From Limnomonas spitsbergensis (Eukaryota > Chlorophyta > Chlorophyceae > Chlamydomonadales), in contig JAYJMM010000123.1 in NCBI GenBank assembly GCA_037349105.1, positions 2,356,001 to 2,420,000 on the forward strand: 64,000 nt of DNA. The letters are read 5' to 3'. Each line of letters starts with the position of its first letter. Within the stretch, counting starts at the first letter, position 1. The notes below the pieces were generated by a model that was not told the DNA's origin, did not search any database, and was given only the letters and a program-made list of their open reading frames with translations. Positions 38,701-49,807 of the stretch are shown here, piece after piece. Made by a program: the position numbers and the translations under genes.

Positions 38701-41700
38701 GTTGGCAGGGGATTAGGGTACAGGAGCAGCTTGTCCATGATCAGCTGCCTGATCTTGCATGCAAGGACTCCAGGTTGCCTTGGAATGAGGCGGCGAGAGG
38801 CATGCCACTAACCCTGCTGCTCTCATACAGTGCCTCAAGTTGTCATATTTGGGGCGGAAAAGGTGGGTGGACATTGGGTTCACACTGTCCTCCACTGGTC
38901 CAGTGGCATTGGGCACACACAGTTCCAAATGGTCTACAAAGGACCCACTGCCCCAAACTATTCCAAAAGTGTGATATCACTATGTGGTACACACTAAACA
39001 AAAGCTAGGCAATGCGTACACACAGTGCACCAAATGTGCTGACATTGGTATGAAAGAAACCCACATCACCATGGCCTGTCCAGACACCCATCAGTGTGAC
39101 AAGCTTGCGACAGCTTCTGCACCTTCTAACATTTTTCAAATGGCCAGGCAGTGCAAGCAGGAAAAACAGAAATTGTACATGCTTTATTCCTGACATTCGA
39201 GACGTCTTGTTTTAATCATGCAGCAAAACGCTTTGTGGGTGTCAAAGCAGGATGCAGGGTATGGGATTACTTTTCTGCTGTCACAACATCTGCGCATCCA
39301 CCAAACAAATCGAATGGGCTGTGGATATTGCCCAGGTTTAAGGCACGGCCAAGTAGCCTATGAGGATCACGGTGGTCGCCACGACACGCCATGCTAGATT
39401 CATCTGCAGCGAAGGTTCCCCCCTACATCCACCCCTTAAACCGGTAACTGTTCCCTGCCCCTCCCTCACCTCACCTATGCCCCCCTCCCAATGAAACCCT
39501 CGCTGCCTCTCCTCCACAAAGTTGTACAGGAATTCCCCACTTCTACCTTCTCCCCCCTCCCCCCCAGATTCCTGCTTACTATTTCTTCAGCCCCCGCACT
39601 TCCTGCTCCCTCCCCCCTGCTTCCTGCTGCCTCCCTCCTCCCCCTGCTTCCTACCTCACCTCATCATAGCCATGTCGGTCCAGGTGACCCAGCAGTGTCA
39701 CCCTATCCAATAGCTGAACTTAAATTCCGTGCTTCCTGCTCCCTCACCCCCACTTCCCCCTAAACTCCAAACGAGCCTCACCATAGCTATGTCGGTCCAG
39801 GAGACCCAGCAGTGTCACCCCATCCAATAGCTGAATCTAAATTCCGTGCTTCCTGCTCCCTCACCCCCACTTCCCCCTAAACTCCAAACGAGCCTCATCA
39901 TAGCTATGTCGGTCCAGGAGACCCAGCAGTGTCACCCCATCCAATAGCTGAATATAAATTCCGTGCTTCCTGCTCCCTCACCCCCACTTCCCCCTTAACT
40001 CCAAACGAGCCTCACCATAGCTATGTCGGTCCAGGAGACCCAGCAGTGTCGCCCCATCCAATGTCATCAGCAGCGGTCGACATTCCACGTTCAGCCACTG
40101 CTCTAGGTGCAGTCGCGGGACACAGCCTGATACAATCCTGAGCAGGCATGCGTGCAGAGTGGTACTTTGTTGAATCATGCCCCCTAATACAAGACATGCG
40201 TGCATCACAATTATGAGCATGCATACATACTCGCAGAGACAGCCATGCCGCGTCAGGCAGTGGCAGCTAAGCAGTGACTCATGAAATCGGGGGCTAGGCA
40301 GTCAACAAGCAGCTTTCAGAAGGGATGAGCACATGAAGCCAGCGTGCCGCATACCGAGACAGGGCAAGCCCGCTGGCGCAGCCCTGACCTAGGATGGTCC
40401 TGATGTGAAGATCAACACAATCCCCGCAACCGTGACGGAAGTGAGAGCGCATGCAGCGCATGAGGCACCCAAACCCTCACACATGGGGTGCGCATGGGGG
40501 CACACATGCAACTTTACTGGAATTCTAGAACACTGCACGCCCCGCACCCACAGCCTTGCACCTGTCTGCCTCTTTACACAGCTTGAGTATGCTGAGCAGG
40601 CTGCCCTTGTAGGGCGCGTGCACGTTGAGCTTGAGCCTGTCCTGCTGGCTGATAGCACTGAGAGCAGAGATGGGCCGAGCCAGGGGGCTGCAGAGGGGAA
40701 GGAGTCAGGGTTTCGTCAGGATCCAGGAGACTGGTATACCAGGGGAGCTGCAAGGAGTGAAGCAAGGCCTCATTGGCTGAGGTGGGAAATGAGACTGGGA
40801 TGCGTCAGGATCCACCAGACAGGAGCATGAACAATATATGCAGGGAAGCTGCGAGGAGGGGCATAGCCTCTTTGGCTTAAGCGAGGAACGAGTCAAGTTT
40901 GCGACGGGGTCCCACAAAATAGGCACTCACTTCAGGAGGAGATCTGAACAACAACAAAAAAATCATGAAAACGCAGAGGCTTGCACTGACGATGCCATGT
41001 GTTAGGTTGTAATATTGAATAGGCTACCAGCAGTGGGGCAAGGACTCTATCGAACACCTCTTCTTGATTGGCGTCCCTTATGCGGAGCATTGTTCATTTT
41101 AGCATGCTCCAATTACGACGCAGATTCTTCTAGGCCTGCGGCCAGGGGGGCTGGAGAAGCAAGCCCCACTGCTAGGGCCACCAGTCGTAGAAGGGCCAAA
41201 TTTCTGTTCCCCATTGGCCTAGTCGTGGCCGCCCATCGGCCATCTCCCAATAATCACTCGTGCGCAGCAACAACAGCGCGGCATTCGCCAAAAAAGGCTG
41301 AGGGCCCTTACGGCCTGCGGTCAAGTGATATGCCCTCATAAGGGAGGGGCAGAGGCAACAGCCTGCAGTGCGGGAGAGGAAGCGCTCGTGGAGAGCCCTC
41401 AAGCATCCTGTATTCCTGTACACTGCATGCTGACCTCTTGATCAGGGGCGGGTCATCGAGCGTGATAGCTTGCAGGCCGCGCTGCATCTCATAGTCCTGC
41501 GGGCCGTAGGCCATCTGAGGCACATGAGGTAGGCAGGGAGGTGATGAGGGTCGCATGGAAAGAATGCATGATGGTGGCACCCCCCAAAAAGAAAACTGCG
41601 GTGTGAGAGAAAGTAATTTGCAGATTTGATCATTAAAAAAAATGTGAAAAAGTGTGGAAGGTGCGGCGAAGCTGTCTGGCGGTCCTGGGTTTGGAGGCGA

Positions 41701-43090
41701 AGGTTCGAAAAAGTGCGTAGCATGTACTTCAGAACTTTATCTCAAAACTTTTGAAATTCAACTGTTTAACGCCAATCAGTCAATGTTACGAGTTGTAATG
41801 AACCAAGTGCAAGAAACCTCAAGCTGTTCGAGCCTACAAACTGGCCTTGTACTCAAGCCTACAAACTTTAACTGAAAATAAATTCGTTAGTCAATGGAAT
41901 CAAGACCAGTGATCATTAACTGAGTTCTGGCCAACTTTGGAAACGTGCTGCAGCTGCTCCGTGGCAGCAAAAAGGCCCTGGCTGTTGGCACTGTGGCTTT
42001 TTTTGACTCTTCATAATTAATTATTTTGGCCTCAGGCCATTTATGGCCCCCAAAAAACTGCTGAGAGTATGTGCTTGGCACTAGTGTGAGAATGTGTATG
42101 GAACCGTGTGGGAACATCCTGGTTTGAGAATGTGCATAAAAACAGTGTGAGAAATTGTGCTTGCAAGTGGTGCGAAAGGTACGTGTCTGGCTGCAAAGAG
42201 GGGGGGGGCTCACCTCTTTGACCACTGCATAGTGCTCCCGCTCAAAGTACTCGGAGAATAAGCTGTCAAACACAAACTCAACGCGGCCCACGCGATTGGT
42301 GGTGAGCTTCCCTAAGCCGGTGAACTCAATCTAGACATTCAGACAGTGCAGGAGGAGGGCAGATCACAAGAGGAAAAGAGCTTTCATGCACTCAGTCCGT
42401 ATCGCAATGCTTGAACTCTGCGGATGCTTCTTGCGGGCATCAGCATTTCATGTGGCATTGGAAATTTGGGATTGAGGGGGGAATCTATCTACGCACCTTG
42501 ACGGGCCGCGAGGACAGGATGTGAACACCCAGCCTCTGCAGAAGCTCTGCAATCAGGCGCTGTCCTGCACCCCGGTGGACCGCCGCACCCGTTGAGAGAA
42601 GGCCGTAATTGGGCTGAACTATGGGTGCCTTGCCACCTGCATGGCACATGGTGCATATGAGCCTTGCGTGTGGCACCTGGGGTATTCGGTTGGCAGTGCT
42701 TGCATGCATGCGCAAAGGCTACAGGCTGCTCACCGATGTTATACTTGGGGCGCTCCTGCGAAATTGAGCCATACCGGCCCTCAAGTAGGGTAAACTGTGT
42801 GCGTATTTTTTTCTTGCTCTCTCCAATGATAGGTCCGACCCTGAAGTTGCCTAGGTTGGGGAGGAGCACGCCCTGCGATGCGGCAAACTTGAAAACCTAG
42901 CACCTGGAGACATGCAAGGGACCGAGAGACGCACCTTCTGAGACCTCAACGTGTCCGCAACGAAGAGGCTGAGTTTGTCCCACAATAGTTTGACCGAGCT
43001 GGCTTTTATTTTATTCTTAAAACAAAATGTTCCCGCTGCCACCTCAGAAACCAGTAGGTCGGCATTCAGCGTGGCACTGTAATCCTGCAT
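35742..43090 (-). CDS. CCDC81-like HU-domain protein
   Basis: Fourteen exons join in phase to 689 aa: 43,090-42,935; 42,872-42,734; 42,636-42,497; 42,330-42,214; 41,514-41,435; 40,687-40,580; 40,137-40,016; 38,670-38,585; 38,047-37,898; 37,457-37,351; 37,230-37,134; 36,824-36,573; 36,405-36,070; 35,921-35,742. Residues 1-184 form two HU-like halves as in animal CCDC81. The first has KLLWDKLSLFVADTLRSQKG then VLLPNLGNFRVG. The second has VQPNYGLLSTGAAVHRGAGQ, RLIAELLQRLGVHILSSRPV and EFTGLGKLTTNRVGRVEFVF. Known members sit at centrosomes or cilia, which fits a flagellate. The rest is Gln/His/Pro-rich with EYDAFNRAHFERLYSAEG and a charged helix ELKARLKAEYAAELNEVW near the end, as in CCDC81 tails. 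The final exon could splice at CCA|GTGAGT, but a stop follows in frame, so I end it there. Introns 7, 8 and 10 contain copies of exon edges. Confidence 0.86.
37231..37350 (-). repeat. Intron 10 framed by a tandem duplication
   Basis: On the transcript strand the intron begins GTCTGGGTTTGAGCCTTTGA then AACGTGCACATTTTC. The next exon begins GTCTGAGTATGACGCTTTCA then ACCGTGCGCACTTCG, exactly 120 bp later, each directly after CAG. Translated, the intron start (SGFEPLKRAHF) mirrors the exon start (SEYDAFNRAHF). More diverged copies (CTCAAACTCGGGTCAGCAG type) continue to about 37,580 in intron 9. Confidence 0.8.
38390..38640 (-). repeat. Decayed tandem copies of exon 8 end
   Basis: The exon 8 end on the plus strand (GTACCTGCTGCGAGCTGCCC, 38,581-38,600, then GCTGCTGTCCCCAGCGCCAAG) is echoed at about 38,443 (CTCCTGCTGTGAGCTGCCTG, then ACGCTGTCCCCAATTTAAG) and about 38,391 (GACCTGCTGCGAGCTGGCTC). 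They lie downstream in intron 8 of the CCDC81-like gene. Confidence 0.78.
39445..39660 (+). repeat. Pyrimidine-rich low-complexity tract
   Basis: Dense CCCTCC/CTTCCTG runs adjoining the 117-bp array, without repeat periodicity or coding sense. Confidence 0.7.
39660..40060 (-). repeat. 117-bp tandem array of exon 7 donor, 4 units
   Basis: GTCGGTCCAGG occurs at 39,674, 39,791, 39,908 and 40,025, exactly 117 bp apart. The rightmost unit is the real 3' end of exon 7 with its donor (TAT G|GTGAGG); the other three lie in intron 7 and repeat the last 40 or so coding bases, the donor and intron text. Copies are about 95% alike by eye, so this array is young. Each intronic copy keeps a GTGAGG or GATGAGG at the donor position. 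Confidence 0.92.
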
Positions 43091-43330
43091 GTCCAAATTC
43101 GGCACCCGCGGCCTTTTTTTTGAAAAGGTTGCCGACAGTCCTAGGTTTGTTTCACAACACTTTGGGCTAGTACTGTTGAAATAAGGAAAAAGTCTTTGAC
43201 ATCACACTGTAGCGTACAGTCAACTGCGCTGAGGAACTGCGATGGTCAAAACGATCCGAAACCAGGGCCTGGGATAAAGGTGCACGCAATTGTGTCAGTG
43301 AGCCAAACCTCTTAGCAATTAAGCAACCTC
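43091..43330. promoter_or_regulatory. Shared promoter of ATG3 and the CCDC81-like gene
   Basis: Only 240 bp separate the ATG of the CCDC81-like gene (43,090, minus) from that of ATG3 (43,331, plus). The two genes point away from each other, so their promoters and 5' UTRs must overlap or abut. No TATA box is obvious. Confidence 0.7.
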
Positions 43331-46300
43331 ATGAGGCATGCATTTCATAGCATATTCAAGGCTGCAGCCGAAGCTGTGCTGCCACCTCTTAACCAGTCGC
43401 ATTTCAATGATAAAGGCGTTCTTACCCCAGCAGAGTATATTGAAGCGGGAGATTACCTAGTTCGGACGTGTCCCACCTGGTCATGGTAATAACAAGCTAA
43501 GTAGCTCCTGTCTCCCCCACCCTCAGACTGACATGCCGAGACGCAGGGAGGGCGGTGATCCCAAGAAGAAGCGGCAATTCCTGCCTGAAGACAAGCAATA
43601 TTTGGTGACGAGAAATGGTGCGCATTCCGTCGAGACTGTTTTTAGGGTTTTTCTGACGCCTTGGACACGCTCTGTCTCGCAGTGCCTTGCCGGCAGAGAG
43701 CTACGGAGCTCGAAAACTACGACCCAAATTCGGAGTACACCATGGCAGGCGACGAGGAAGGCTGGACGGCGACCCACACCGACCCCCATGCAAGCACTGA
43801 GGGTGCTGAACACATCCCCTGCATTGATGGCCCTGAGGAGGGGCCAGCAGGCGGCAAAGATGACGATGACATCCCGGACATCAGCGAGCTCGAAATACAG
43901 GCCGAAGATGATGAGGTCGGACAAACACTGCACCTGAACCGTTCTCCCACATGCCCATGATCAACATGCATGCATGCACCCTCGCATGGGGAGAGGGGCA
44001 AAGGGTGGAAAATATAAGATCAACCCATCAATCTTGCCTCTGCTGCTCGCACATGCACATGCGCCCTGAATCATAAATACACTGTTGCTCATGCCCTTAC
44101 CCAGGCTGCGTTGCCATCTGCATCCACTCGAGGGCATGCTGAGGGGTCTGGACGGGCATACATGAGCGTGGAGGAGCCAGAGGACACGATCCTGCGCACA
44201 CGCACCTATGACCTGTACATGACCTACGACCAGTACTACCAGGTGCCCAGGTTTTGGCTGGTTGGGTATGACGAGACGCGCCATCCCCTTCTGCCAGATC
44301 AGGTAAGGAGAGCTGAGAGGGCATGGGAAGTGGAGAGTGGGCAAGGGCATGCTTGTGTTGCCCAGCAGGGTGGAGAGTGCATAGGCTGCATATATCTAAC
44401 TGGAGCAGTCATCTAATTCAAAAGGTGCAGTAAAAATGCAGTATTCAGGGACCGAGACCGATATCATGTCAAAAAACTACCGGCAGTTCAAGATAGAAAC
44501 AGGTACTTGGTTTGGGGGCCTGTCTCGGGTGATTGGGCATGGCCATGCGATCTCTCATGCTGGTATTCTGCAGCTTCTTGTAGTTAGGACAATCAACATT
44601 CCTCTGGCCTGACACTTCATCTGTTCCACTTGACACAAACACAAAGTTATTCTGTGTGGAAGCTGTCATCTGTTTGAAGCTTGTAACACTGCAAAACTGT
44701 TTGAAGCATTTCGAAGAGTTCTGTAGGGAATGAGGCCACAGAGGTGCAACTGTGCAAGCTGCGTTCATTTTTGTCGTGGCTTGGCTTCATATGGAAACAT
44801 TTATTTCTCAGCTACATTTCTGAGGCCATGAGCGTGGCCAGCCCTGCTACTTGAGCTTGGATTTGTAGGCCGGTCAAAGGTTTGGCCCCAATTCAGTTTT
44901 GAGACAAGCGGTATTGGGCGGCCTGCTGAATGTGGTCTCATAACCAAAAACAAATTGGGTCAAAGCACCACTGCCCTTCATATGTTCCAGGTGCTTGAAG
45001 ATGTCAGTGAGGAGCATGCACGCAAGACAATCACTGTGGAGCCGCATCCCAACTTGTCGCTGGCAGCAGCCTCGATACACCCTTGCCGCCACGGAGAGAC
45101 CATGAAGCGACTCGTAGACAACATTGTTGAAAACGGGGGCACCTTTGCCGTTGAGCAGTGAGTGATCAGGGTGTGCATGTCGCCAGTGAGTGGTGAGAAT
45201 GCTTGTTGCCAGGGATGGTCAGGGTGTGAATGTCGCCAGTAAGTGGTTAAGGCGTGCAAACACCTGTGGAGATGAGGCCCCGTGGTATCGCCCTGGGCCA
45301 TAGGGTACAAAAGCAGCATGCACATCAGCACATGGGATATCGTGTAGCTGTCTAGTTGCTTGGAAGACTGATCGTACCAAGAAGCGCAGCGTGTCATGGC
45401 GATGAGAATCTTGAGCATGCTAGCTAGGCAGCTGCCTCTGCTAATCGACTCACCACTCTCAGCCGCCTGCCTTTTTCTTGTACTGCCTGCCATGTGCCGC
45501 CTGCCAAGCACTACTTGCTTGGGAACAATGCAGCGGCTCTCAGCCAGTTGCGCTCTGCTTCAACCATACGCCGCACAACAAACCATCCATCTATTGAGCT
45601 GAGCCCTGTATGCCATGCGTCAATCATGCTTGCTTAATTTGTGAACCGGGCTTGCATAAGTGCATGACCTTGCATGCCATTTTGCCATACCATGCCAACA
45701 GTGCATGCTCAATCGTGCATGTCCTGCCATGCCATCATGCATGCTTAGCGTTGCAGGCCATGCGATGTCAATCGTGCATGATTGGCATGGCTGGACATTT
45801 TTTCACGTCAGTCGAGCAGATTAACTTTGCATGCCATGCGATGTCAATCGTGCATGCTCAGCATTGCAGGCCAAGTTGCCATGCCATGTCAACCGTGCTT
45901 AACCTTGTACATCATGTCATATTGTCATGTCTTTTGGGTATGCTGTATTGCTGTAACCTTGCAGGCCATGTCATGGCAATGTTGCATGCTCCATCTTTCA
46001 GGCATGGGACCACGATGAGCTAAGCTCTGTCATCTCAATGGCACCTTCCTGTCTTCTGTTAACAGACTGTTGCGTATGCTTTCTTAATGACTCGTGTCTT
46101 TGCTGTCTGGCTTACAACGTAGCTTGTAACCCTTAACCCTTATCGGCACTTGCCTTCGCTGCGCAGCTACCTACTCCTGTTCCTGAAGTTCATCGCCTCG
46201 GTAGTGCCCACTGTCCAGTAAGCATGGGAGCTGGTGCACTGTCAGTCTGACCGATGCATGAGTTGACAGCTAGGGCATTGCTGACTAGGCGACAGGCTCT

Positions 46301-46516
46301 TCGGACTAATGACTGGGCACACCTGCTGGCAAGGCACTGTGAACTGACCTCATGAGAGTGTGATCAGAGTGAATTGCGGCGAGTCTTGATAGCAGCTTTC
46401 AAGTCAACTTGCGGAACAGAGACATGGAGCTGCTTTATGCTTGCTTCCCAAACAGAGATATTGAGCTGCTTCTGTTGCCTTGCAGGTACGACTACACCAT
46501 GTCCATCGGACAGTGA
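43331..46516 (+). CDS. ATG3: Autophagy-related E2-like enzyme ATG3
   Basis: ATG3 transfers ATG8 from ATG7 to phosphatidylethanolamine at the forming autophagosome. Seven exons join in phase to 301 aa: 43,331-43,485; 43,547-43,617; 43,683-43,915; 44,105-44,302; 44,991-45,157; 46,167-46,217; 46,486-46,516. The start [20 protein letters not shown] is chosen because it is in frame and gives the amphipathic N-terminal helix. Then come [20 protein letters not shown] (ending TWSW), [14 protein letters not shown], an acidic flexible region with [19 protein letters not shown], and [20 protein letters not shown] with [13 protein letters not shown]. The catalytic cysteine is C251 in [14 protein letters not shown]. 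The last segments are [17 protein letters not shown] and YDYTMSIGQ. Every hallmark is present; human ATG3 is 314 aa. Introns 5 and 6 contain small tandem copies of splice-site sequence. Confidence 0.97.
44825..44965 (+). repeat. SINE-like repeat copy (in ATG3 intron 4)
   Basis: Reads GTGGCCAGCC, then TTTGTAGGCCGGTC, GGTTTGGCCCCAATT and TATTGGGCGGCCTGCTGAA, then GGTCTCATAACC. Every block has a counterpart in the same order in the copy at 1,786-1,945. Confidence 0.6.
45158..45255 (+). repeat. Duplicated donor-side sequence, ATG3 intron 5
   Basis: After the exon 5 donor, TCAGGGTGTGCATGTCGCCA then GTGAGTGG is followed about 50 bp later by TCAGGGTGTGAATGTCGCCA then GTAAGTGG. Each copy ends with a donor-like GTRAGT. 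Confidence 0.7.
45660..46015 (+). repeat. Degenerate repeats in ATG3 intron 5
   Basis: CCATGCGATGTCAATCGTGC recurs at about 45,759 and 45,836. The surrounding text is built from CATGCCATGY, GTGCATGCTYA and TTGCAGGCCA words, with an apparent period near 77-100 bp. Each TTGCAGG is a potential false acceptor. Confidence 0.65.
46402..46485 (+). repeat. Duplicated acceptor-side sequence, ATG3 intron 6
   Basis: AACAGAGACATGGAGCTGCT (then TTATGCTTGC) is followed 36 bp on by AACAGAGATATTGAGCTGCT (then TCTGTTGCCTTGCAG), which is the true 3' end of the intron. Confidence 0.8.
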
Positions 46517-47299
46517 CGCTTGCAAAATGCAGCCACAAGCAGATGATGCCTTCTGAATTATGATCAATGCACCTTGCTCGATTTCTAGTCTTAGCTTCTG
46601 GCTAGTCATCACTTATTCTGTCAGCAGCACTGGGGGGGGGGGGCTTCTTTATTACACAATTGGCACAAATAATATTGGCAGCTTAAGTGTGTGGATCGGC
46701 TGCAGATCTCTGAAAAGGCAATGCCTTCTTGATGCAAGCCGGGTAGGTTACAACTCAAGCAATTGTCTCCTTGTTCCAGTCCTTGTCTCCCGCCCCGGGC
46801 ACTTGGCTGGCAAAATGGCACCGTAGTCCGTAGGGTAACATAGGGCACTCCTACCCAGGGCTGCACTGCTGCGGCCTCCAAGCATGTCTTCATATAGAGA
46901 TGTTGTAATACTAAATCATCTTAGAACTTGCCATGCACAATCCTAGACCCTCTTCCAAGCAATTTGAAGCAGTATGTACTCAACATCCTAATCTGTTCTT
47001 CATAACATAAACTAGGCGTCGTTAGGTCGGGCTGTCTGGGGTGGGTGGCGACTGGCGAGACTTGAGCTGGGCAGTAGGATCTGAGGCAGATATTTCTTTG
47101 GACTTAACGAGGTGTGCAGTCTGCCGCCCAACCCTAGAAAACCTGAGATGCTATCACACAAAAAAATCACACTACCACCAGAATCCCACCTGAAAGCGGC
47201 TGCACGTCTCTACCGAAACCGAGAAACCGGTACCCACTCTACATAAGGACAAGAGAGCCGACAGGAAGCCAGAAAAGGAGTTGCATGGACACTGCTGAT
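46517..47299. other. No gene recognised
   Basis: ATG3 3' flank. An 11-G run lies at 46,632. No further exon or RNA gene was supported. Confidence 0.45.
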
Positions 47300-47600
47300 A
47301 GGGCAAAGCTGAGCATGGGTGGGACGCACTTGCTTTTGTGGACTGTGCTGTGGGCATTATTGAGGGTTAGTCTCCAGGTTTTCTGAGGCCGATGTTGTTG
47401 GCCTTTCCGGCCTTCTCTTTTGGCCCTTTTTGTTGTTATTGTTGTTTGCCCCCTTTTTAGTTTATTCTCCTCTCCCTTCTGATCAGTGGGGCGCCCTCGC
47501 GGCCAAGCAAGGGTGGGATACGCTTGCTTTTCTGGACTTTTATTTTCTTAGAGGCTTTGTTGAGGGCTAGTCTCTAGTGGAACTCAGGTGTTGGACGCTT
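47300..47600 (+). mobile_element. Two consecutive LINE 3' ends
   Basis: At about 47,305-47,370 the frame EHGWDALAFVDCAVGIIEG ends in TAG, followed by a pyrimidine-rich UTR and GGGGCGCCCTCGCGGCCAAG (47,489-47,508). Immediately after this, a second reading-frame end, GWDTLAFLDFYFLRGFVEG with TAG, begins. One truncated copy therefore appears joined to or inserted in the tail of another. Confidence 0.7.
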
Positions 47601-47676
47601 ATAGAGGCGGTTATGCTATGTCTTGCATGCTACACGGCCTCTGTGAAGGGTGCACGAGTAACTACTTTACTCGTGC

Positions 47677-47940
47677 CTAGGGAAAAGTAAAAAGGGCGCT
47701 GCCGGAAATGGCAGGCCCTAATATATTTGAACGTAGGAAGCTACGAGATTCTGCCGCGTTAGCCTTGGATAGCTTGACTGCGGAGTTGGCACGGTCACCG
47801 AGATATCGTGTGACAATGCCTCCCCGGGGAGCAGGTGGCGCCTGAAGGCAAACGTTGAACATCCTCTTGGTCACGAAGTTGGTGACCACCAGCTGGGCCC
47901 TGTTGAATTACAATAGCTCAAGTTGCTGTGGCAGTCAACA
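47677..47940 (-). pseudogene. Unrecognised 70-aa frame, related to 24.0 kb
   Basis: After a possible acceptor (CAACAG, about 47,903) the frame reads QLVVTNFVTKRMFNVCLQAP then PAPRGGIVTRYLGDRANSAV and ends near 47,677. Its start matches TKLVVTNSVIWRKFNACVKA near 24,060 on the other strand. Function unknown. Confidence 0.35.
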
Positions 47941-48756
47941 CTTATGTACATGCTAACAATAATTAATTGTATATAAAATAATGATAATCGCGGTTGCGCG
48001 GAGTGTCAGTCAGGTGCCCAAACAACTATTATGGGGGAGAGCGCTATGAATTAAAAACAACAAACATAAAAAAAAACGCGCGCTCTCGCGCGATTGTTTC
48101 ATTTGACATCCGTCGAGTTATCCTTTCGCCATACCCCGTAAGAAGCTCGATCCTGGGGGCAGAGACGGGTGCTGACCGTTGGTGCTGACGACTGCTGACG
48201 TTTCGGGGCCCCAACAGCCACACGTTTCCTGAGGCCAGGAACCGACGGAGGGGGGGGATGACGACTTTGCTGAGTATTGCTGACCGTGTACTATGACTAC
48301 TATCCCACCTAGCATCAAACGAGGGCTTAAACTTTAACTGAGTTTACTGCACTGGCTGAAAATGCTGCGCGGACGGATATTCATATAATTTTAACTGACG
48401 CGCAATGTTCAATTAAATTACCTGCTGCGCAGCGTGAAATTAAATAAATTTTCGTTGCTGTGCGGCCGTTTTTAAGATTAAAAAGGGTGCTATTCACTGT
48501 GCCCACGAGCCTTCCTTGCAGTAGGAGTGCCAATGACGAATGTTTTTTTGGTAGCAGCCCCAGGCGCCCACATGAAGCGTTAGTTTTATCAGGGTTTCGA
48601 TCATTTAAACATCAAACTACTTCTAAGCTTTCAAACAAAGTATAAGACACGCGACCCAAGCCCGTTTTTTGTGCATCGCGCCATGGTTTCGGTGTTGTGA
48701 CACAGACCCCCGGTCGGCGCCTCCGCCCACCCAAGCATTGACCGGCGTGCAGGACT
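47941..48756. other. No gene recognised
   Basis: AT-rich with a self-complementary CGCGCGCTCTCGCGCG at about 48,076. No coding or element boundary supported. Confidence 0.4.
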
Positions 48757-48760
48757 TATA

Positions 48761-49238
48761 CCACGATTCTGATTGGTGGAGGAACTCGTTTTCTACATGG
48801 AGGAACTGTTCCTCCATCGAATCTCGCGGAAAAAGTGTGGAGGAACGGATGGAGGAACTTTCAAAAGGTAGAGCAACGCAATAGTTTCCGCGGAGGGGGG
48901 GGGTCTACGGAAACTTTCCTCCCTGGAGGAACTATCAACTCGTTGCCAGCGTGACAAGAATACTTTTACTGTTCCTCTCTGTAAGTATGAAGTTGCTTGC
49001 TTGCTTATTCTGTAACTTTTGATGTAAAACGAGCGATTTGGCGTGGACGGGAGCGGCAAAGCCGTCCCGTCTTTTCGGGAAAGAGTCTTGTAATCTCCCG
49101 TACATAGATTCAAATTTCGCCACTCTTCCTCCATCTCACGCCTCGTGGAACAGGGCTGGGGGAACTTCTGGAGGAACTTTCGAAAACGTTTGTGCTTTTC
49201 CTCCACCCTTGTTTTCTCCATCAATCGGAATCGGGCTG
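48761..49238. mobile_element. Hairpin-rich MITE-like element
   Basis: The right end CCATCAATCGGAATCGGGCT then G matches, inverted, the left end CCACGATTCTGATTGGTGGA. The right end is also almost identical to the terminal repeat of the element at 52,061-53,137 (CAATCGGAAACGGGCTG). Inside are many direct and inverted GGAGGAACTTTC / GTTCCTCC words and a G-run flanked by arms (GGAGGGGGGGGTCTACGG), as in the other element. A 143-codon minus-strand frame covers it but shows no transposase motif. Target duplication is unclear (ATA left, TGA right). Confidence 0.65.
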
Positions 49239-49807
49239 TGAGTCTGTGACGCTTTTATTTAATAAATAAGATTTCGCTGTTTGTGGAAGTCAATGCTTTC
49301 GTGCGCAAATGTGCCAGCCTAGGCCCCGATTCCCCCAAAACCCCCTGTTTTGGCCTTTGGGGTGCTGGTCCAGCCCCTTATCGGGACCACCATGGGGACC
49401 CCCTGATCGTGAAATGGGCCTGTCCCATCTTTCATTTATGCCGGGATCCTGTCGCGTCAAGAGCGTCGTACAGCAAAAGTTGCGCATCCATCTTATGCCA
49501 TCTTAACGTATCTTAACTGCTATCAATAATATGGTTACGTGAGTGAGCGTGTATTTGATGTTACCGTAACTGTTGTTTACGACTTTCGGAGTTTCGCTAC
49601 GTCACGAAGCTGGGTCAACTCGTGCTGCGACAAGGTATCACTGGTAATTCGGGTGACAACACCTTTCCGCTATCGCCGTTTATTCGACGGCAAAGCACAC
49701 CAACAGGACAAAGTCATGGCTACAATGCCTCAGCCCACCGGCTTCGGGTCCGGGTGTGTTCGTTTTTGAGGCACACCTTCTTGATTAAGCTGCGGGTGAG
49801 TAGGCTG
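49239..49807. other. No gene recognised
   Basis: No exon, repeat or RNA gene supported. Confidence 0.4.

Noticed and set aside
40931..40943. A 13-nt microexon (ATCTCCTCCTGAA, minus strand) between CCDC81-like exons 5 and 6
   Set aside because: It has good splice sites but breaks the phase. Exon 5 joins exon 6 directly in phase 2 and gives a continuous frame.
48793..49224. 143-codon minus-strand frame as a transposase
   Set aside because: It spans the hairpin repeats of the MITE-like element and shows no DDE or Myb motif.
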